Shown here: positions 41,287 through 51,615 of the stretch, in pieces
Position numbering within the stretch: position 1 is the first letter of the stretch
Layout: every line of letters starts with the position of its first letter
Assembly: GCF_030580935.1 (NCBI RefSeq)
Contig: NZ_JAUQOM010000002.1
Location: 558,001 to 622,000 of the forward strand
Length of the DNA: 64,000 bases
Direction: 5' to 3'
Source: Sphingobium cyanobacteriorum
GTDB taxonomy: Bacteria; Pseudomonadota; Alphaproteobacteria; Sphingomonadales; Sphingomonadaceae
Program-made: the position numbers and the translations under genes
Notes under the pieces: generated by a model
Seen by the model: the letters and a program-made list of their open reading frames with translations, nothing else
What the model was told of the DNA's origin: nothing
Databases searched by the model: none

Positions 41287-42690
41287 CTATCCGGCACGGC
41301 CATAACGTTGTTGCAGAAGGCGGAAAACCGCGCGCAGACCCAGCGCTTCGCCGCCCTTGGGCCGGCCCGGCCGGGATGAGGGGCGCCAGGCGAAGGTGTC
41401 GAGGTGGAGCCAGGGCGTGTCGTCCGGCACGAAGCGCTTGAGGAACAGGGCGGCGGTGATCGCGCCGGCAAAGCCGCCTTCGCCCGCATTGTTGATGTCG
41501 GCGACATCGGATTTGAGCATGTCGGCATAGCCGTCCCACAGCGGCAGGCGCCAGACGGGGTCATCCACCTCGCTTCCCGCCGCCGCCATGTCCGCCGCCA
41601 GATCATCGTCATTGGCGAAGAGGGCGGGCAGGTCCGGGCCGAGCGCGACGCGGGCCGCGCCGGTCAGGGTCGCAAAGTCGATGATGAGTGCGGGCTTATC
41701 CTCGCCCGCGCGGGTCAGCGCGTCGCCCAGCACCAGCCGCCCTTCGGCATCGGTATTGCCGATCTCGACGCTCAGCCCCTGCCGGCTGCGCAGGATGTCG
41801 CCAGGGCGGAAGGCGTTGCCGCCGATCGCATTTTCCGCCGCCGCGATCAGCAGGTGGAGCCGCACCGGCAGCCGGGCATCCATCACCAGTTGCGCCAGCG
41901 CCAGCGCATGGGCCGCGCCGCCCATATCCTTCTTCATCAACCGCATCGCCGACGATGGCTTGATGTCCAGCCCGCCGCTGTCGAAACAGATGCCCTTGCC
42001 CACCAGCGCCAGGCGCGGATGAGCGGGGTCGCCCCATGTGAGTTCGATCAGGCGCGGGGCAAAGCCCTTGTCCGCCGCCCGGCCGACGGCGTGGATCATC
42101 GGATAACCCTGTTCCAGCGCATCGCCGCGCGTCACGCTGACGGTCGCGCCGAACGGTCTGGCGACGGCCTCCACCGCCGCCTCCAGATCGGGCGGTCCCA
42201 TGTCGGCGGCGGGCATGTTGACGAGGTCGCGAACCAGCGCGACCGCGCTGGCGATCTGCACCGTCTGTTCGATCCGGGCGACATCGCCGGTCAGCAGGAT
42301 GCGCGGGCCGGTGGGGGCATCGTCCTTGCGGTAACGGTCGAAGCGATACTGGCCGGTGAGCCAGCCCAGCCCCGCCGCGCCGACCGATCCTTCAGCCAGG
42401 CGATAGCTGCCCTCCGGCAGCGTTTCGGCCAGCCGGGCAAGGCACCAGGGGCCTGGCGCGTCGCTGTTCGCGACCCCGGCCACGACCGACCAGTCATCTG
42501 CCCCGGCGCCGGGCAGGATCGCCTGCTCGCCCGCCTTGCCCCTGAACTTCTGCGCCGCGACGACCGCCCGCACCGGGGCAGGCTGCGCCGCGAGCCAGGC
42601 GTCATGGCTTCTGGCGTCAAGCAGGTGGATCGAACGGGCGGGCTGCTGGTTGTCGGCTTTGAGCAGGTCGGCAAAGTTGGTCATGGACAT
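41287..42690 (-). CDS. leucyl aminopeptidase family (M17) peptidase
   Basis: A 467-residue dizinc aminopeptidase. Metal/catalytic signatures are LVGKGICFDSGGLDIKPS, KKDMGGAAHALALA and NTDAEGRLVLGDAL. The N-terminal macro-like domain is variable. It trims N-terminal residues from peptides in the cytoplasm. The ATG at 42690 starts MSMTNFADLL. Its stop is 46 nt before the MarR start, and it may belong to the same transcript. Confidence 0.92.
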   Translation of the reverse strand: MSMTNFADLLKADNQQPARSIHLLDARSHDAWLAAQPAPVRAVVAAQKFRGKAGEQAILPGAGADDWSVVAGVANSDAPGPWCLARLAETLPEGSYRLAEGSVGAAGLGWLTGQYRFDRYRKDDAPTGPRILLTGDVARIEQTVQIASAVALVRDLVNMPAADMGPPDLEAAVEAVARPFGATVSVTRGDALEQGYPMIHAVGRAADKGFAPRLIELTWGDPAHPRLALVGKGICFDSGGLDIKPSSAMRLMKKDMGGAAHALALAQLVMDARLPVRLHLLIAAAENAIGGNAFRPGDILRSRQGLSVEIGNTDAEGRLVLGDALTRAGEDKPALIIDFATLTGAARVALGPDLPALFANDDDLAADMAAAGSEVDDPVWRLPLWDGYADMLKSDVADINNAGEGGFAGAITAALFLKRFVPDDTPWLHLDTFAWRPSSRPGRPKGGEALGLRAVFRLLQQRYGRAG

Positions 42691-42827
42691 GGCTGTAGGG
42701 CCAGGCGGCCGGGCAAGGAAAGGACAAAATTCATCGTCCTGAGGGCACGGCCGGCCCTTTCTTCCTTTGCCTGTGCCGCTGCAAAAGCCTAGTTTCCCCC
42801 AATAGCAGAGCAAAAAGGAGACGGACG

Positions 42828-43028
42828 ATGATTCATGGTGACGACCGCGGCCTTCAGGCCGCCCGCGCGCGCGCCTATGCGCTCGCCGACACCGGCCGGT
42901 TCGACAACAGCCATGCCGTGCACAATGCGCTGGTCGCGGAAGGCTGGCCCAATGCGGGCCGTGCACTGGACAGCGACTATGCGCGCAAGGCGATCGCCGA
43001 GCGTTGCCGCGCAGCCAGGGCGCATTGA
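42828..43028 (+). CDS. small conserved hypothetical protein
   Basis: A 66-residue helical protein (MIHGDDRGLQAARARAYALA onward, with NSHAVHNALVAEGWPNAG). A perfect AAGGAGA site precedes the ATG. Its stop overlaps the lipoprotein start at 43028 (TGATG), so they are co-translated. Family unknown. Confidence 0.7.
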   Translation: MIHGDDRGLQAARARAYALADTGRFDNSHAVHNALVAEGWPNAGRALDSDYARKAIAERCRAARAH

Positions 43029-43846
43029 TGCAGGGCAGGGGGCTGGAATGGGCGGCGGCGGCGTTGCTGCTTGCCGCCTGTTCGCCATCGCCTGACCAGC
43101 CGGGCAGCAACGCCGCCGCCAATGCGGCCGCGTCCCGCTATGCCGAGAAGATGGCGGGCGCGCCGCAGCCGCCGCCACCCGCCAAGCCCTTCGCCGAAGC
43201 GGACAAGGGCGCGTTCCTGGAATATGCCTATGCCTATCCGGCGCAGGCGGCGGCGATCCCGGCCCTGGTCGAGAAATTCGACAAGGCGCGCACGACATTG
43301 AAGGCCGATGCGCTCAGAATGGCGCGGGAGGACAGCGCGGCGGCCAAGGAATCGGGCTTCCCCTTCCGCCCCCACAGTCTGGAGACGCGATGGACGGTGG
43401 CGGCCGACACGCCCCGCTTCCTGTCGCTGCAATCGGACACCTATGTCTATACCGGCGGGGCGCATGGCATGACCGGCTATGACGGCCTGATCTGGGACAA
43501 GGCGCGCAGCCGCGAAACCAGCGTCAAGGCGCTGATGACCGCTCCCGCCGCCTTCGCCACGGCGATCCGCGATCGATTCTGCAAGGAACTGGACCGGCAG
43601 CGCGCCGAAAAACGCGGCGCGCCGGTGGTGCCGGGCGACGATGACTTCACCCAATGCATCGACCCGCTGGAGCAGTTGATCGTGCCAACGTCAAAGGACG
43701 GCAGGCTGATCGACGGCATGACCGTGGTGATCGGCCCCTATAGCGCCGGTCCCTATGCGGAAGGCAGCTATGAAGTGGCGTTGCCGATGGACGCGGCGAT
43801 GCGCAAGGCGATCAAGACGGAATATCAGGACGGGTTCGTAAAATAA
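43028..43846 (+). CDS. DUF4163/DUF3298 (RsiV-like) lipoprotein
   Basis: A 272-residue lipoprotein (LLLAAC, Cys18) with an Ala/Pro-rich linker, a DUF4163-type N-domain and a DUF3298 domain from about 150 (TYVYTGGAHGMTGYDGLIWD, then DPLEQLIVP and IGPYSAGPYAEGSYEVALP). The fold is shared with the RsiV anti-sigma factor's lysozyme-binding domain; here it is a periplasmic protein of unknown partner. A hairpin follows directly. Confidence 0.85.
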   Translation: MQGRGLEWAAAALLLAACSPSPDQPGSNAAANAAASRYAEKMAGAPQPPPPAKPFAEADKGAFLEYAYAYPAQAAAIPALVEKFDKARTTLKADALRMAREDSAAAKESGFPFRPHSLETRWTVAADTPRFLSLQSDTYVYTGGAHGMTGYDGLIWDKARSRETSVKALMTAPAAFATAIRDRFCKELDRQRAEKRGAPVVPGDDDFTQCIDPLEQLIVPTSKDGRLIDGMTVVIGPYSAGPYAEGSYEVALPMDAAMRKAIKTEYQDGFVK

Positions 43847-43855
43847 AGCAAGAAG

Positions 43856-43879
43856 TACTCCCGACATTAGTCGGGAGTA
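43856..43879. terminator. bidirectional-looking terminator hairpin
   Basis: A perfect 10-bp stem (43856-43865 with 43870-43879) and a 4-nt loop between convergent genes. The sequence after it on the minus strand is T-rich, so it serves the minus-strand gene at 43888 best. Confidence 0.7.
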
Positions 43880-43887
43880 GTATGGAT

Positions 43888-45570
43888 TTAGAAGGTGTAG
43901 CTGAAATGACCAAAAATCCGTGTTGGACTCGATATGGACGGATTAAGATTGGCTCCAGTCACCTGTGTTAATCCAGTTGCGGTGCTCATCCAAAGACCCA
44001 TTTGCGTGGCCTGATTGCCGCTGTCTTTTTTCGGCGACAATATGATGGGACTAGTGAGGCCGGAAACGTTATCCACGAGCGTTACTATGCCGCCGCCAGC
44101 AGCTTGGCCACCATGGTTTAGGTCGAAAGGGACTGGCAAATTCGTCACTGCGACAGGACCTGTAAGATTATTTTTATTAGTGATAGAGATTCTGAAATCA
44201 ACATTAATCTTATTTCCGCTGAACTGCCACGAAGCAGTGCGATAGCCGTATGTTACGTTAGTCGAGGTGCCGATCGCAATTCCGATTATGTCGATAACTT
44301 CGTAGCCAAGATTCGAAACGAACATTTTCCCGGTGCGGGGAACATTCGTATCGAAAACGAAAGCGCCTTTTTTGAAACTCGGATTTGTGAAGGACACATT
44401 GCCTGCGCCGCCGATTTTAACATTGCCACCAAAGCATGTGTCGCTGAAAGTCACTGTCGAGTTTGCAGGAACAATAAGCTGCATGACAAGCGATGGCGGG
44501 GATGCAGGGGCTGACATAGGTGATAGCAAACTATTGCAAACAGAAAGATTATTGATCTGATTATTGGGTTGAAGATTGAAATTACTTGTAAAAATATGGC
44601 AGGAATGGATGGAGCAATCATTCAATGTCGTTGCTGTGGAAAGGTCAAAAAATGGAATACTGGGTTCATTAAATGTGCAGTTTGTAATATTTAATTGAGT
44701 AATGCTTTCAGTTGCAAAATCAGATTTAATGAATGCATATCCTACACCTTCAATGTGACAATTATCAAATTTATATTCAAGAGCGTTTGAGTCGCTATTT
44801 ATTAACGAAGAAAATTCTAGCCAATATTTTGGTTTTGAAAATCCTTGGTTGAATTGAACCTGATTGACTATCAAGCTATTTGGACCTTGTGCACCGTTGC
44901 CACTGCCACCAGTCACGCGAACATAGGAATTGCATGCTAGATCGGTTCCGCCATTTTGTCCCAAGCGACCACCGGAAATATAAAGTTCTGGCCAAGTATC
45001 CATGAGAATATGAGTATCAGTAATAGCGGAAGAATAAATTCCATTTATTTTTGCCGAAATGCCTACTCCTCCATTAGATGGAGTATTTTTAAAATAATAT
45101 CCAATAGCCTGACGACTGACCATAACATTTTCAATTCGAATATTATATCCGCCATGTACATAAATGCCCGTGCCGGTCCAGGCTGGAGACTGAATAGTCG
45201 TCTGCAAGCGGCTAATATGAATGTTGGTTAGCGCGCCCGGAATGTTTGCGGTTCCGTTGCCCATCGTGATGCAAGGAGAAACCGTAGTCGGGAAAACTAA
45301 AACCGTCGGTGGTGGCGAAGCAGGGACAATTGCTCCTTGACCATCAGGTAGAAGGGGGCAGAATGCGGCACCTCGCAATTCGACGCCATAGGGCATGGAG
45401 ATTGTATTATTGCAATAAATGACGCCTGCGGGAAGCAGGACAACCTTGTTGTTGGCATCAGCGAGTGCGCTATTGATGTTATTGGTATTTTGCGTGATTT
45501 CATCGGAGTTTGCGTTCGTTCCGAGTTTTAGGCTTGGAACAACGACACCTGGTACGTCTAGGAATGCCAT
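43888..45570 (-). CDS. right-handed beta-helix tailspike-like protein (orphan, AT-rich)
   Basis: A 560-residue protein without a signal peptide. Residues 1-40 form an N-terminal adaptor-like part (MAFLDVPGVVVPSLKLGTN). The body has repeated strands and turns with Asn/Ser ladders typical of pectate-lyase/tailspike beta-helices (IHISRLQTTIQ, IRIENVMVSRQA, LNITNCTFNEP, CSIHSCHIF). A C-terminal beta-sandwich lies around NVTYGYRTASWQFSGNKINV. A very strong AAGGAGG site precedes the ATG. The gene is clearly AT-richer than everything around it and lies alone. Off-cluster fibre and spike genes are known for Rhodobacter GTAs, so it may be a GTA or phage receptor-binding protein; an exopolysaccharide lyase is the other option. 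Confidence 0.75.
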   Translation of the reverse strand: MAFLDVPGVVVPSLKLGTNANSDEITQNTNNINSALADANNKVVLLPAGVIYCNNTISMPYGVELRGAAFCPLLPDGQGAIVPASPPPTVLVFPTTVSPCITMGNGTANIPGALTNIHISRLQTTIQSPAWTGTGIYVHGGYNIRIENVMVSRQAIGYYFKNTPSNGGVGISAKINGIYSSAITDTHILMDTWPELYISGGRLGQNGGTDLACNSYVRVTGGSGNGAQGPNSLIVNQVQFNQGFSKPKYWLEFSSLINSDSNALEYKFDNCHIEGVGYAFIKSDFATESITQLNITNCTFNEPSIPFFDLSTATTLNDCSIHSCHIFTSNFNLQPNNQINNLSVCNSLLSPMSAPASPPSLVMQLIVPANSTVTFSDTCFGGNVKIGGAGNVSFTNPSFKKGAFVFDTNVPRTGKMFVSNLGYEVIDIIGIAIGTSTNVTYGYRTASWQFSGNKINVDFRISITNKNNLTGPVAVTNLPVPFDLNHGGQAAGGGIVTLVDNVSGLTSPIILSPKKDSGNQATQMGLWMSTATGLTQVTGANLNPSISSPTRIFGHFSYTF

Positions 45571-45647
45571 GTCTCTTCCTCCTTGGTTGGAGGAGACTCA
45601 TTAAAAGCAGGCTATCCCTGTAGGAAAGAACAAAAGGAGAACAATTT

Positions 45648-47015
45648 TTATAGAGGCACCCCGTACAGGTCATGTTCGTCGGCGTCCTCGATCAGCACGT
45701 CGATCATGTCGCCGGCCTGCCGGCCTTCGCCCACATCGCGCAGGAAGACGTTGCCGTCGATTTCCGGCGCGTCGGCCTGCGATCGCGCGGTCGCGCCGAT
45801 GGAGCCATCCTCATCGTCCGGTTCGCCCACCTCGTCCAGGATGACGGGCAGGGTGCGGCCGACCTTTGCCTGCAACTTGGCGGCGCTGATCGCGGCGGTC
45901 TTTTCCATGATCCGCTGGTAACGGTCTTCCTTCACCGCTTCGGGCACCGCGCCGGGCAGATCATTGGCGGCGGCACCCTCGACCGGCTCGAAGCGGAAGG
46001 CGCCGACGCGATCGAGCTGCGCTTCATCCAGCCAGTCGAGCAGATATTGGAAATCCGCTTCCGTTTCACCGGGGAAGCCGACCACGAAGGTCGACCGGAT
46101 GGTGATGTCCGGGCAGATCGCGCGCCATTTATGGATGCGGTCCAGCACCTTGGCTTCGTTGGCCGGGCGCTTCATGGCTTTCAGTACGGATGGCGCGGCG
46201 TGCTGGAAGGGAATGTCGAGATAGGGCGTCAGCAGCCCGTCGGCCATCAGCGGAATGACCTGATCGACATGGGGGTAGGGATAGACATAGTGCAGCCGCA
46301 CCCATGGCGCGCGGCCGTCGAGCGTCCGCAACTGGCCCAGTTCACGCGCCATGTCGGTCATGTGCGCGCGGACCTCGCGCCCCTTCCACATGCGCGGCTC
46401 ATGCCGGGTGTCGACGCCATAGGCGGACGTGTCCTGGCTGATGACCAGCAATTCCCTGGTGCCTGCCGCGACCAGCTTTTCCGCCTCGCGCAGCACCGCG
46501 TCGATCCGGCGCGACACCAGATCGCCGCGGATCGACGGGATGATGCAGAAGGAACAGCGATGGTTGCAGCCTTCTGAAATCTTGAGATAGCTGTAATGGC
46601 GCGGGGTCAGCTTCAGCCCGCCTTCGGGCACCAGGTCGACAAAGGCGTTGGGGATGGGCGGCGATGCGTCATGCACCGCATTGACGACCTGCTCATATTG
46701 ATGCGCGCCGGTGACGGCCAGCACCTGCGGGAATTTCGCGCGGATCAGATCCGCTTCGTCCCCCATGCAGCCGGTGACGATGACGCGGCCATTTTCCGCG
46801 ATCGCCTCGCCGATGGCCTCCAGCGATTCTTCCTTCGCCGAATCGAGGAAGCCGCAGGTATTGACCAGCACGACATCGGCGCCGGCATAGTCGGCGGACA
46901 TCTGATAGCCGTCCGAGCGCAGCTTGGTGAGGATGCGTTCGGAGTCCACCAGATTTTTGGGACAGCCAAGCGACACCATGCCGACCTTCGGCGCTTCTGG
47001 GAATTTAGTTGCCAT
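45648..47015 (-). CDS. rimO: ribosomal protein S12 methylthiotransferase RimO
   Basis: A 455-residue radical-SAM enzyme that methylthiolates Asp88 of ribosomal protein S12. The UPF0004 domain cysteines are Cys18, Cys54 and Cys83. The radical SAM cluster CNHRCSFC gives Cys150, Cys154 and Cys157. A TRAM domain closes the protein ([15 protein letters not shown] and later). [15 protein letters not shown] is RimO-specific rather than MiaB. The ATG at 47015 gives the normal start. First gene downstream of the potassium channel, 51 nt away. Confidence 0.96.
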   Translation of the reverse strand: MATKFPEAPKVGMVSLGCPKNLVDSERILTKLRSDGYQMSADYAGADVVLVNTCGFLDSAKEESLEAIGEAIAENGRVIVTGCMGDEADLIRAKFPQVLAVTGAHQYEQVVNAVHDASPPIPNAFVDLVPEGGLKLTPRHYSYLKISEGCNHRCSFCIIPSIRGDLVSRRIDAVLREAEKLVAAGTRELLVISQDTSAYGVDTRHEPRMWKGREVRAHMTDMARELGQLRTLDGRAPWVRLHYVYPYPHVDQVIPLMADGLLTPYLDIPFQHAAPSVLKAMKRPANEAKVLDRIHKWRAICPDITIRSTFVVGFPGETEADFQYLLDWLDEAQLDRVGAFRFEPVEGAAANDLPGAVPEAVKEDRYQRIMEKTAAISAAKLQAKVGRTLPVILDEVGEPDDEDGSIGATARSQADAPEIDGNVFLRDVGEGRQAGDMIDVLIEDADEHDLYGVPL

Positions 47016-47066
47016 GATCGCCGCGCACATAGGGATTTTTACGCCTCATGTCACGGGGGCGGCGCA

Positions 47067-48125
47067 TCAATCGCTGTCGGGCGCGCGATCGGCCGGCTTT
47101 TCCTCCACAATCTCGATGATGAGGTCGCCGGTCTGGAGCCGTTGCGCGGCCGGATCGCCAAAGCCGATCGGCCGGTCGTCGCGATAGAGGCGCACGCCGA
47201 TGCCCGTCGTGATCGCCGACAATGGCCCGCCGATTTCCTGCGGCAGGACGGGCCGTTCGTTGAGCTTCACCCGCCCGCCCGATGCGGCCAGGTCGGCCAT
47301 GTAATCGGCGATGTGCCGGCCGCCGGTGCTGCCCGCCAGCAGCAGCCCGGCGAAGCTGACCGGGTTGATCACCGTGGTCGCGCCCGCCTGCCGCGCGGGC
47401 AGTTCATTATCCTCGTTGCGCACGACGATGCTGATCGGCAGGCGCGGGGCCAGGTGGCGGGCGGTCAGGGTGATGAGGATCGATGTGTCGTCGCGCCCGG
47501 CCGACACGATCATGCTGCGGGCGCGGTGGATCGCCACATCCTTCAAGGTGCGATCGCGCGTCGAATCGCCGCACAATATGTTGCACCCCTGCGCTTCGGC
47601 CAGTTCCAGCGCCTTTTCGCTGCCGTCGATGACGACGATCTCGCGCGGGTCGGCGCCGCGCGCCAGCAGTTCATGCACCGCTTCCTGCCCGCTCGTGCCA
47701 AAGCCGGTGACGATGATGTGATTGTGCAGATCGGCTTGAATACGGGCCATGCGCCACCTGTAGAGGATGTTGCGAAGGAAAAGCGAATAGGCGGTGCCCA
47801 GAAAGATGAGCCACACGAACAGCCGGATCGGCGTGACGAACAGCGATTCGAACAGGCGGGCTTCGGGCGTGACCGGCACGATGTCGCCATAGCCGACGGT
47901 CGTGACCGTGACCGTGGTGAAATAGAGCACGTCGACGAAGCTGATCTGGTTGTCGAGATTGTCCTTGAGGCCATCGCGCCCGACCCAGTGGAGCAGCAGC
48001 ACCAGCGCGATCAGCCCGAACACCAGCGCCACCCGCCAGGTCAGGTCCACCCACATCGGCATGGACGACCGCCGCCGCAGGAAGCCCGCCATGGCGGACG
48101 AGGGCGGCGGCCGGTCGATCCTCAT
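47067..48125 (-). CDS. two-TM potassium channel with RCK (TrkA-N/C) domains
   Basis: A 352-residue channel: membrane helix about 30-47, pore with the potassium filter TTVGYGD (75-81), second helix about 90-115, then an RCK/TrkA-N Rossmann domain (HIIVTGFGTSGQEAVHELLA, IDGSEKALELAEAQG) and a TrkA-C domain at the end. It is inner-membrane and ligand-gated in family members. The ATG overlaps the preceding NlpD-like stop by 4 nt (ATGA). Confidence 0.93.
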   Translation of the reverse strand: MRIDRPPPSSAMAGFLRRRSSMPMWVDLTWRVALVFGLIALVLLLHWVGRDGLKDNLDNQISFVDVLYFTTVTVTTVGYGDIVPVTPEARLFESLFVTPIRLFVWLIFLGTAYSLFLRNILYRWRMARIQADLHNHIIVTGFGTSGQEAVHELLARGADPREIVVIDGSEKALELAEAQGCNILCGDSTRDRTLKDVAIHRARSMIVSAGRDDTSILITLTARHLAPRLPISIVVRNEDNELPARQAGATTVINPVSFAGLLLAGSTGGRHIADYMADLAASGGRVKLNERPVLPQEIGGPLSAITTGIGVRLYRDDRPIGFGDPAAQRLQTGDLIIEIVEEKPADRAPDSD

Positions 48126-49198
48126 GCCGGGGGCAACTGGGCGACGGGGTTGACCGGCACGCGGTCCTTGCGCAGTTCGAAATGCAGCTTGGGCTTGCTG
48201 GCATAGCCGGTGTCGCCGACCAGGCCGATGACCTGGCCCTTGGCGATCTTCTGCCCGCGCACCACGTCGACGCGGGCGGCATGGCCATAGGCGCTGACCC
48301 AGCCGCCGCCATGGTTGATGAGGACCAGCCCGCCGAACACCGCCACCTTGTCCCCCGCATAGGCGACGACGCCATCGGCCGCCGCGCGGATCGGGGTGCC
48401 GGCGGGGGCGGCAATGTCGATGCCATTATTCTTCGCGCCGCTTTCTCCCGGACCGAAGCGGGACAGGATCGTGCCCTTGACCGGCCAGGCGAAGCTGCCG
48501 GCGAAGCGGGACGGCTGGGCGATCGGCACATTGGTCGGCAGCGGCCGGGCGCTGGTCGACGCGGCGGCCCTGGGCGTCGAGTCGGTGACGGCGGGCTGGC
48601 CGCCGGTCAGCACATCGTCGATGTCGATGCGGAAGGCGGCGGCGCGCTGTTCGATGTCGGGCGCGCGGGCGGGCGTGTCGCCGGGCAGCAGCAGCCGCTG
48701 GCCGCGCCGCAGCATATAGGGTTCGGTAAGGCCATTGGCGTCCACGATCCGCCGCCACGCCACGCCATAGGCCGACGCGATGGCGATGCCCGTCTCCCCC
48801 TCCGCCACCAGATGATAGCGGCCGCCGGGGATGGCGAGCCGCTGCCCCGCGCGGATCGCGAAGGGCGGGGCCAGGCCGTTGGCGCGGGCGATCGCCTCCG
48901 ACCCCGCGCCGGTGCGGTTGCCCACGCCGCGCAGCGTGTCGCCGGGCTGGACGATATAGGTCGACGCGGCGACGGTCGTGGCGTTCGCCACCACCTGCTG
49001 CGCGGTCCAGACCGGCTCCGGCTCGGCCAGTTCGACCGCCGACGCATCGGCATCGAGCCGGGGCGGGGGGGAGTACGTGGGGGCGGCGACGGGTTCGGCG
49101 CGCTCGCCATGGCTGGGGATGCACGCGGCCAGCATCAGCGGACCGGGCAGCAGGATCAGGCGGGGCGGGATCAGGCGAAACAGGCGGCGCATCGGCAT
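48122..49198 (-). CDS. NlpD-like lipoprotein: two LysM motifs and M23/LytM domain
   Basis: A 358-residue lipoprotein (MLAAC, Cys26) with two LysM repeats (YIVQPGDTLRGVGNRTGAGS and HLVAEGETGIAIASAYG), a Pro/Ala linker and a C-terminal LytM domain. The first M23 metal His is replaced: NNGIDIAAPAGTPIRA has Asn where active enzymes have His. YGHAARVD and LHFELRKD remain. That is the pattern of NlpD/EnvC-type activators of cell-division amidases rather than an active endopeptidase. It lies between serS and the channel gene. SurE, a frequent neighbour in this context, is absent. Confidence 0.9.
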   Translation of the reverse strand: MPMRRLFRLIPPRLILLPGPLMLAACIPSHGERAEPVAAPTYSPPPRLDADASAVELAEPEPVWTAQQVVANATTVAASTYIVQPGDTLRGVGNRTGAGSEAIARANGLAPPFAIRAGQRLAIPGGRYHLVAEGETGIAIASAYGVAWRRIVDANGLTEPYMLRRGQRLLLPGDTPARAPDIEQRAAAFRIDIDDVLTGGQPAVTDSTPRAAASTSARPLPTNVPIAQPSRFAGSFAWPVKGTILSRFGPGESGAKNNGIDIAAPAGTPIRAAADGVVAYAGDKVAVFGGLVLINHGGGWVSAYGHAARVDVVRGQKIAKGQVIGLVGDTGYASKPKLHFELRKDRVPVNPVAQLPPA

Positions 49199-49257
49199 CC
49201 GTTTACCCTATCCCGCAAGGCTTGCCACTCCTTAACCACAATCCGGCGGTTCGCGCC

Positions 49258-50544
<1,287 letters not shown>

Positions 50545-50608
50545 CTATGCCGTTCCGCGACGAACCGCGCAACCCTGCGCGCCGTCCTGGCGCCCCGGCA
50601 CCCGCAAC

Positions 50609-50639
50609 AAAAAGGGCGGCCCGTTGGCACGGGCCGCCC
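50609..50639 (-). terminator. intrinsic terminator of the serine-rich gene
   Basis: Read on the minus strand, an 11-bp perfect stem (50639-50629 with 50624-50614) is followed by five T (50613-50609), just upstream of serS. Confidence 0.88.
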
Positions 50640-50664
50640 CTCTGTCTGTCCGGCGTGTCGGACG

Positions 50665-51615
50665 TCAGGCCGGGGCCTGCGCCTTGCGCTCCGCGAAGCG
50701 CCGGCGCGCGATAAGCGCCACGGCTGCCGCGCCGAACAGGAGCACCATGGGCGGGGCCGGAACGTCGTGACCGCCGGTGCTGCCGCTCGAGCCCCCGCTC
50801 GAGCTGCTGGAAGAGGAACTGCTCGACGAACTGCTGCTCGAAGAGGAGGTGCTGCCGGTCGACCCGCTGCTGCCGGTGCTGCCGAAGCTGGACGATCCGC
50901 CCGACGAGGAACTGCTGCCGGACGAGGAGGAGCTGGACGAACTGCCGCTGCTGCCGCCGGAACTGCTGGGATGGTGCGGCTTGCCGCCGCTCGACCCGCC
51001 CGAACTGCTCGACGACGAACTGGACGAGGAGGAAGAGGAGGAGCTGCTGGACGAGGAGGACGAACTGCTGCTGACGCCCGACGAGGTGGACACGCCGCCG
51101 GTCGAGGTCGAGACGCCGCCGGTGGAGGTGGACACACCGCCGGTCGATGTCGACACGCCGCCCGTCGTGGAACTGGTCGAGCTGCTGATGCCGCCGGTCG
51201 AGCTGCTGGTGGAGGAAATCACCACCGACCCGCCGCTGCCGCCGCCACCGCCGCCGAAGAAGCCGCCAACGAACCCGCCGCCGCCAAAGCCGCCGCCACC
51301 GCCCATGACCACCGGGACCGATCCGCCGCCACCCGACATGACCGGCATTTCGGCCATGGGCAGGGGGATGGGCGCGGGCTGGGTCGTGACGGTCACGACC
51401 TGGGGCGCGGGGGTGTGGACGGTCTTGACCGTCCTGACCACCTTGCGCTTCACGGTGCGTACCGCATAGCGCTTCTTGGGGGCGGCCTTCACGCTCTTGC
51501 TGCTGTGGACCACCGCCGGCCGCGCGCTTTCCGCAACATGGACTGCGCCGCCGCCAATGATCGCCCCGCCGCAAGTGCAGGCGCATAATTTAGCCAATGC
51601 CATCCGTACCGACAT
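50665..51615 (-). CDS. serine-rich surface protein with PEP-CTERM-like sorting signal
   Basis: About 316 residues. An N-terminal membrane segment with CTCGGAIIGGGAV leads to a basic part (KKRYAVRTVKRKVV), a Gly-rich segment, four VSTSTGG repeats, and two very long serine runs around a Gly/Lys/His/Pro patch (GGKPHHPSSSGG). The C-terminus is VPAPPMVLLFGAAAVALIARRR, a tripartite PEP-CTERM-like signal (motif, helix, basic end), suggesting exosortase processing and surface exposure. The start is ATG at 51615; GTG 51624 and ATG 51603 are alternatives. Confidence 0.75.
   Translation of the reverse strand: MSVRMALAKLCACTCGGAIIGGGAVHVAESARPAVVHSSKSVKAAPKKRYAVRTVKRKVVRTVKTVHTPAPQVVTVTTQPAPIPLPMAEMPVMSGGGGSVPVVMGGGGGFGGGGFVGGFFGGGGGGSGGSVVISSTSSSTGGISSSTSSTTGGVSTSTGGVSTSTGGVSTSTGGVSTSSGVSSSSSSSSSSSSSSSSSSSSSSSSGGSSGGKPHHPSSSGGSSGSSSSSSSSGSSSSSGGSSSFGSTGSSGSTGSTSSSSSSSSSSSSSSSSSGGSSGSTGGHDVPAPPMVLLFGAAAVALIARRRFAERKAQAPA
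51083..51166 (-). repeat. four 21-bp tandem repeats inside the serine-rich gene
   Basis: Units at 51083, 51104, 51125 and 51146, each 21 bp, encode the VSTSTGG heptapeptides. They differ mainly at third positions, so the protein repeat is older or under selection. Confidence 0.8.

Noticed and set aside
46596..48206. Long + strand frame opposite rimO and the potassium channel
   Set aside because: Antisense of two well-supported genes; no domain, and composition is typical of a shadow frame.
50777..51469. Long + strand frame encoding a Leu/Glu/Pro-rich protein
   Set aside because: It is the exact reverse of the serine/glycine-rich gene; the Glu/Leu/Pro runs are the antisense of serine codons, with no start site or family features.
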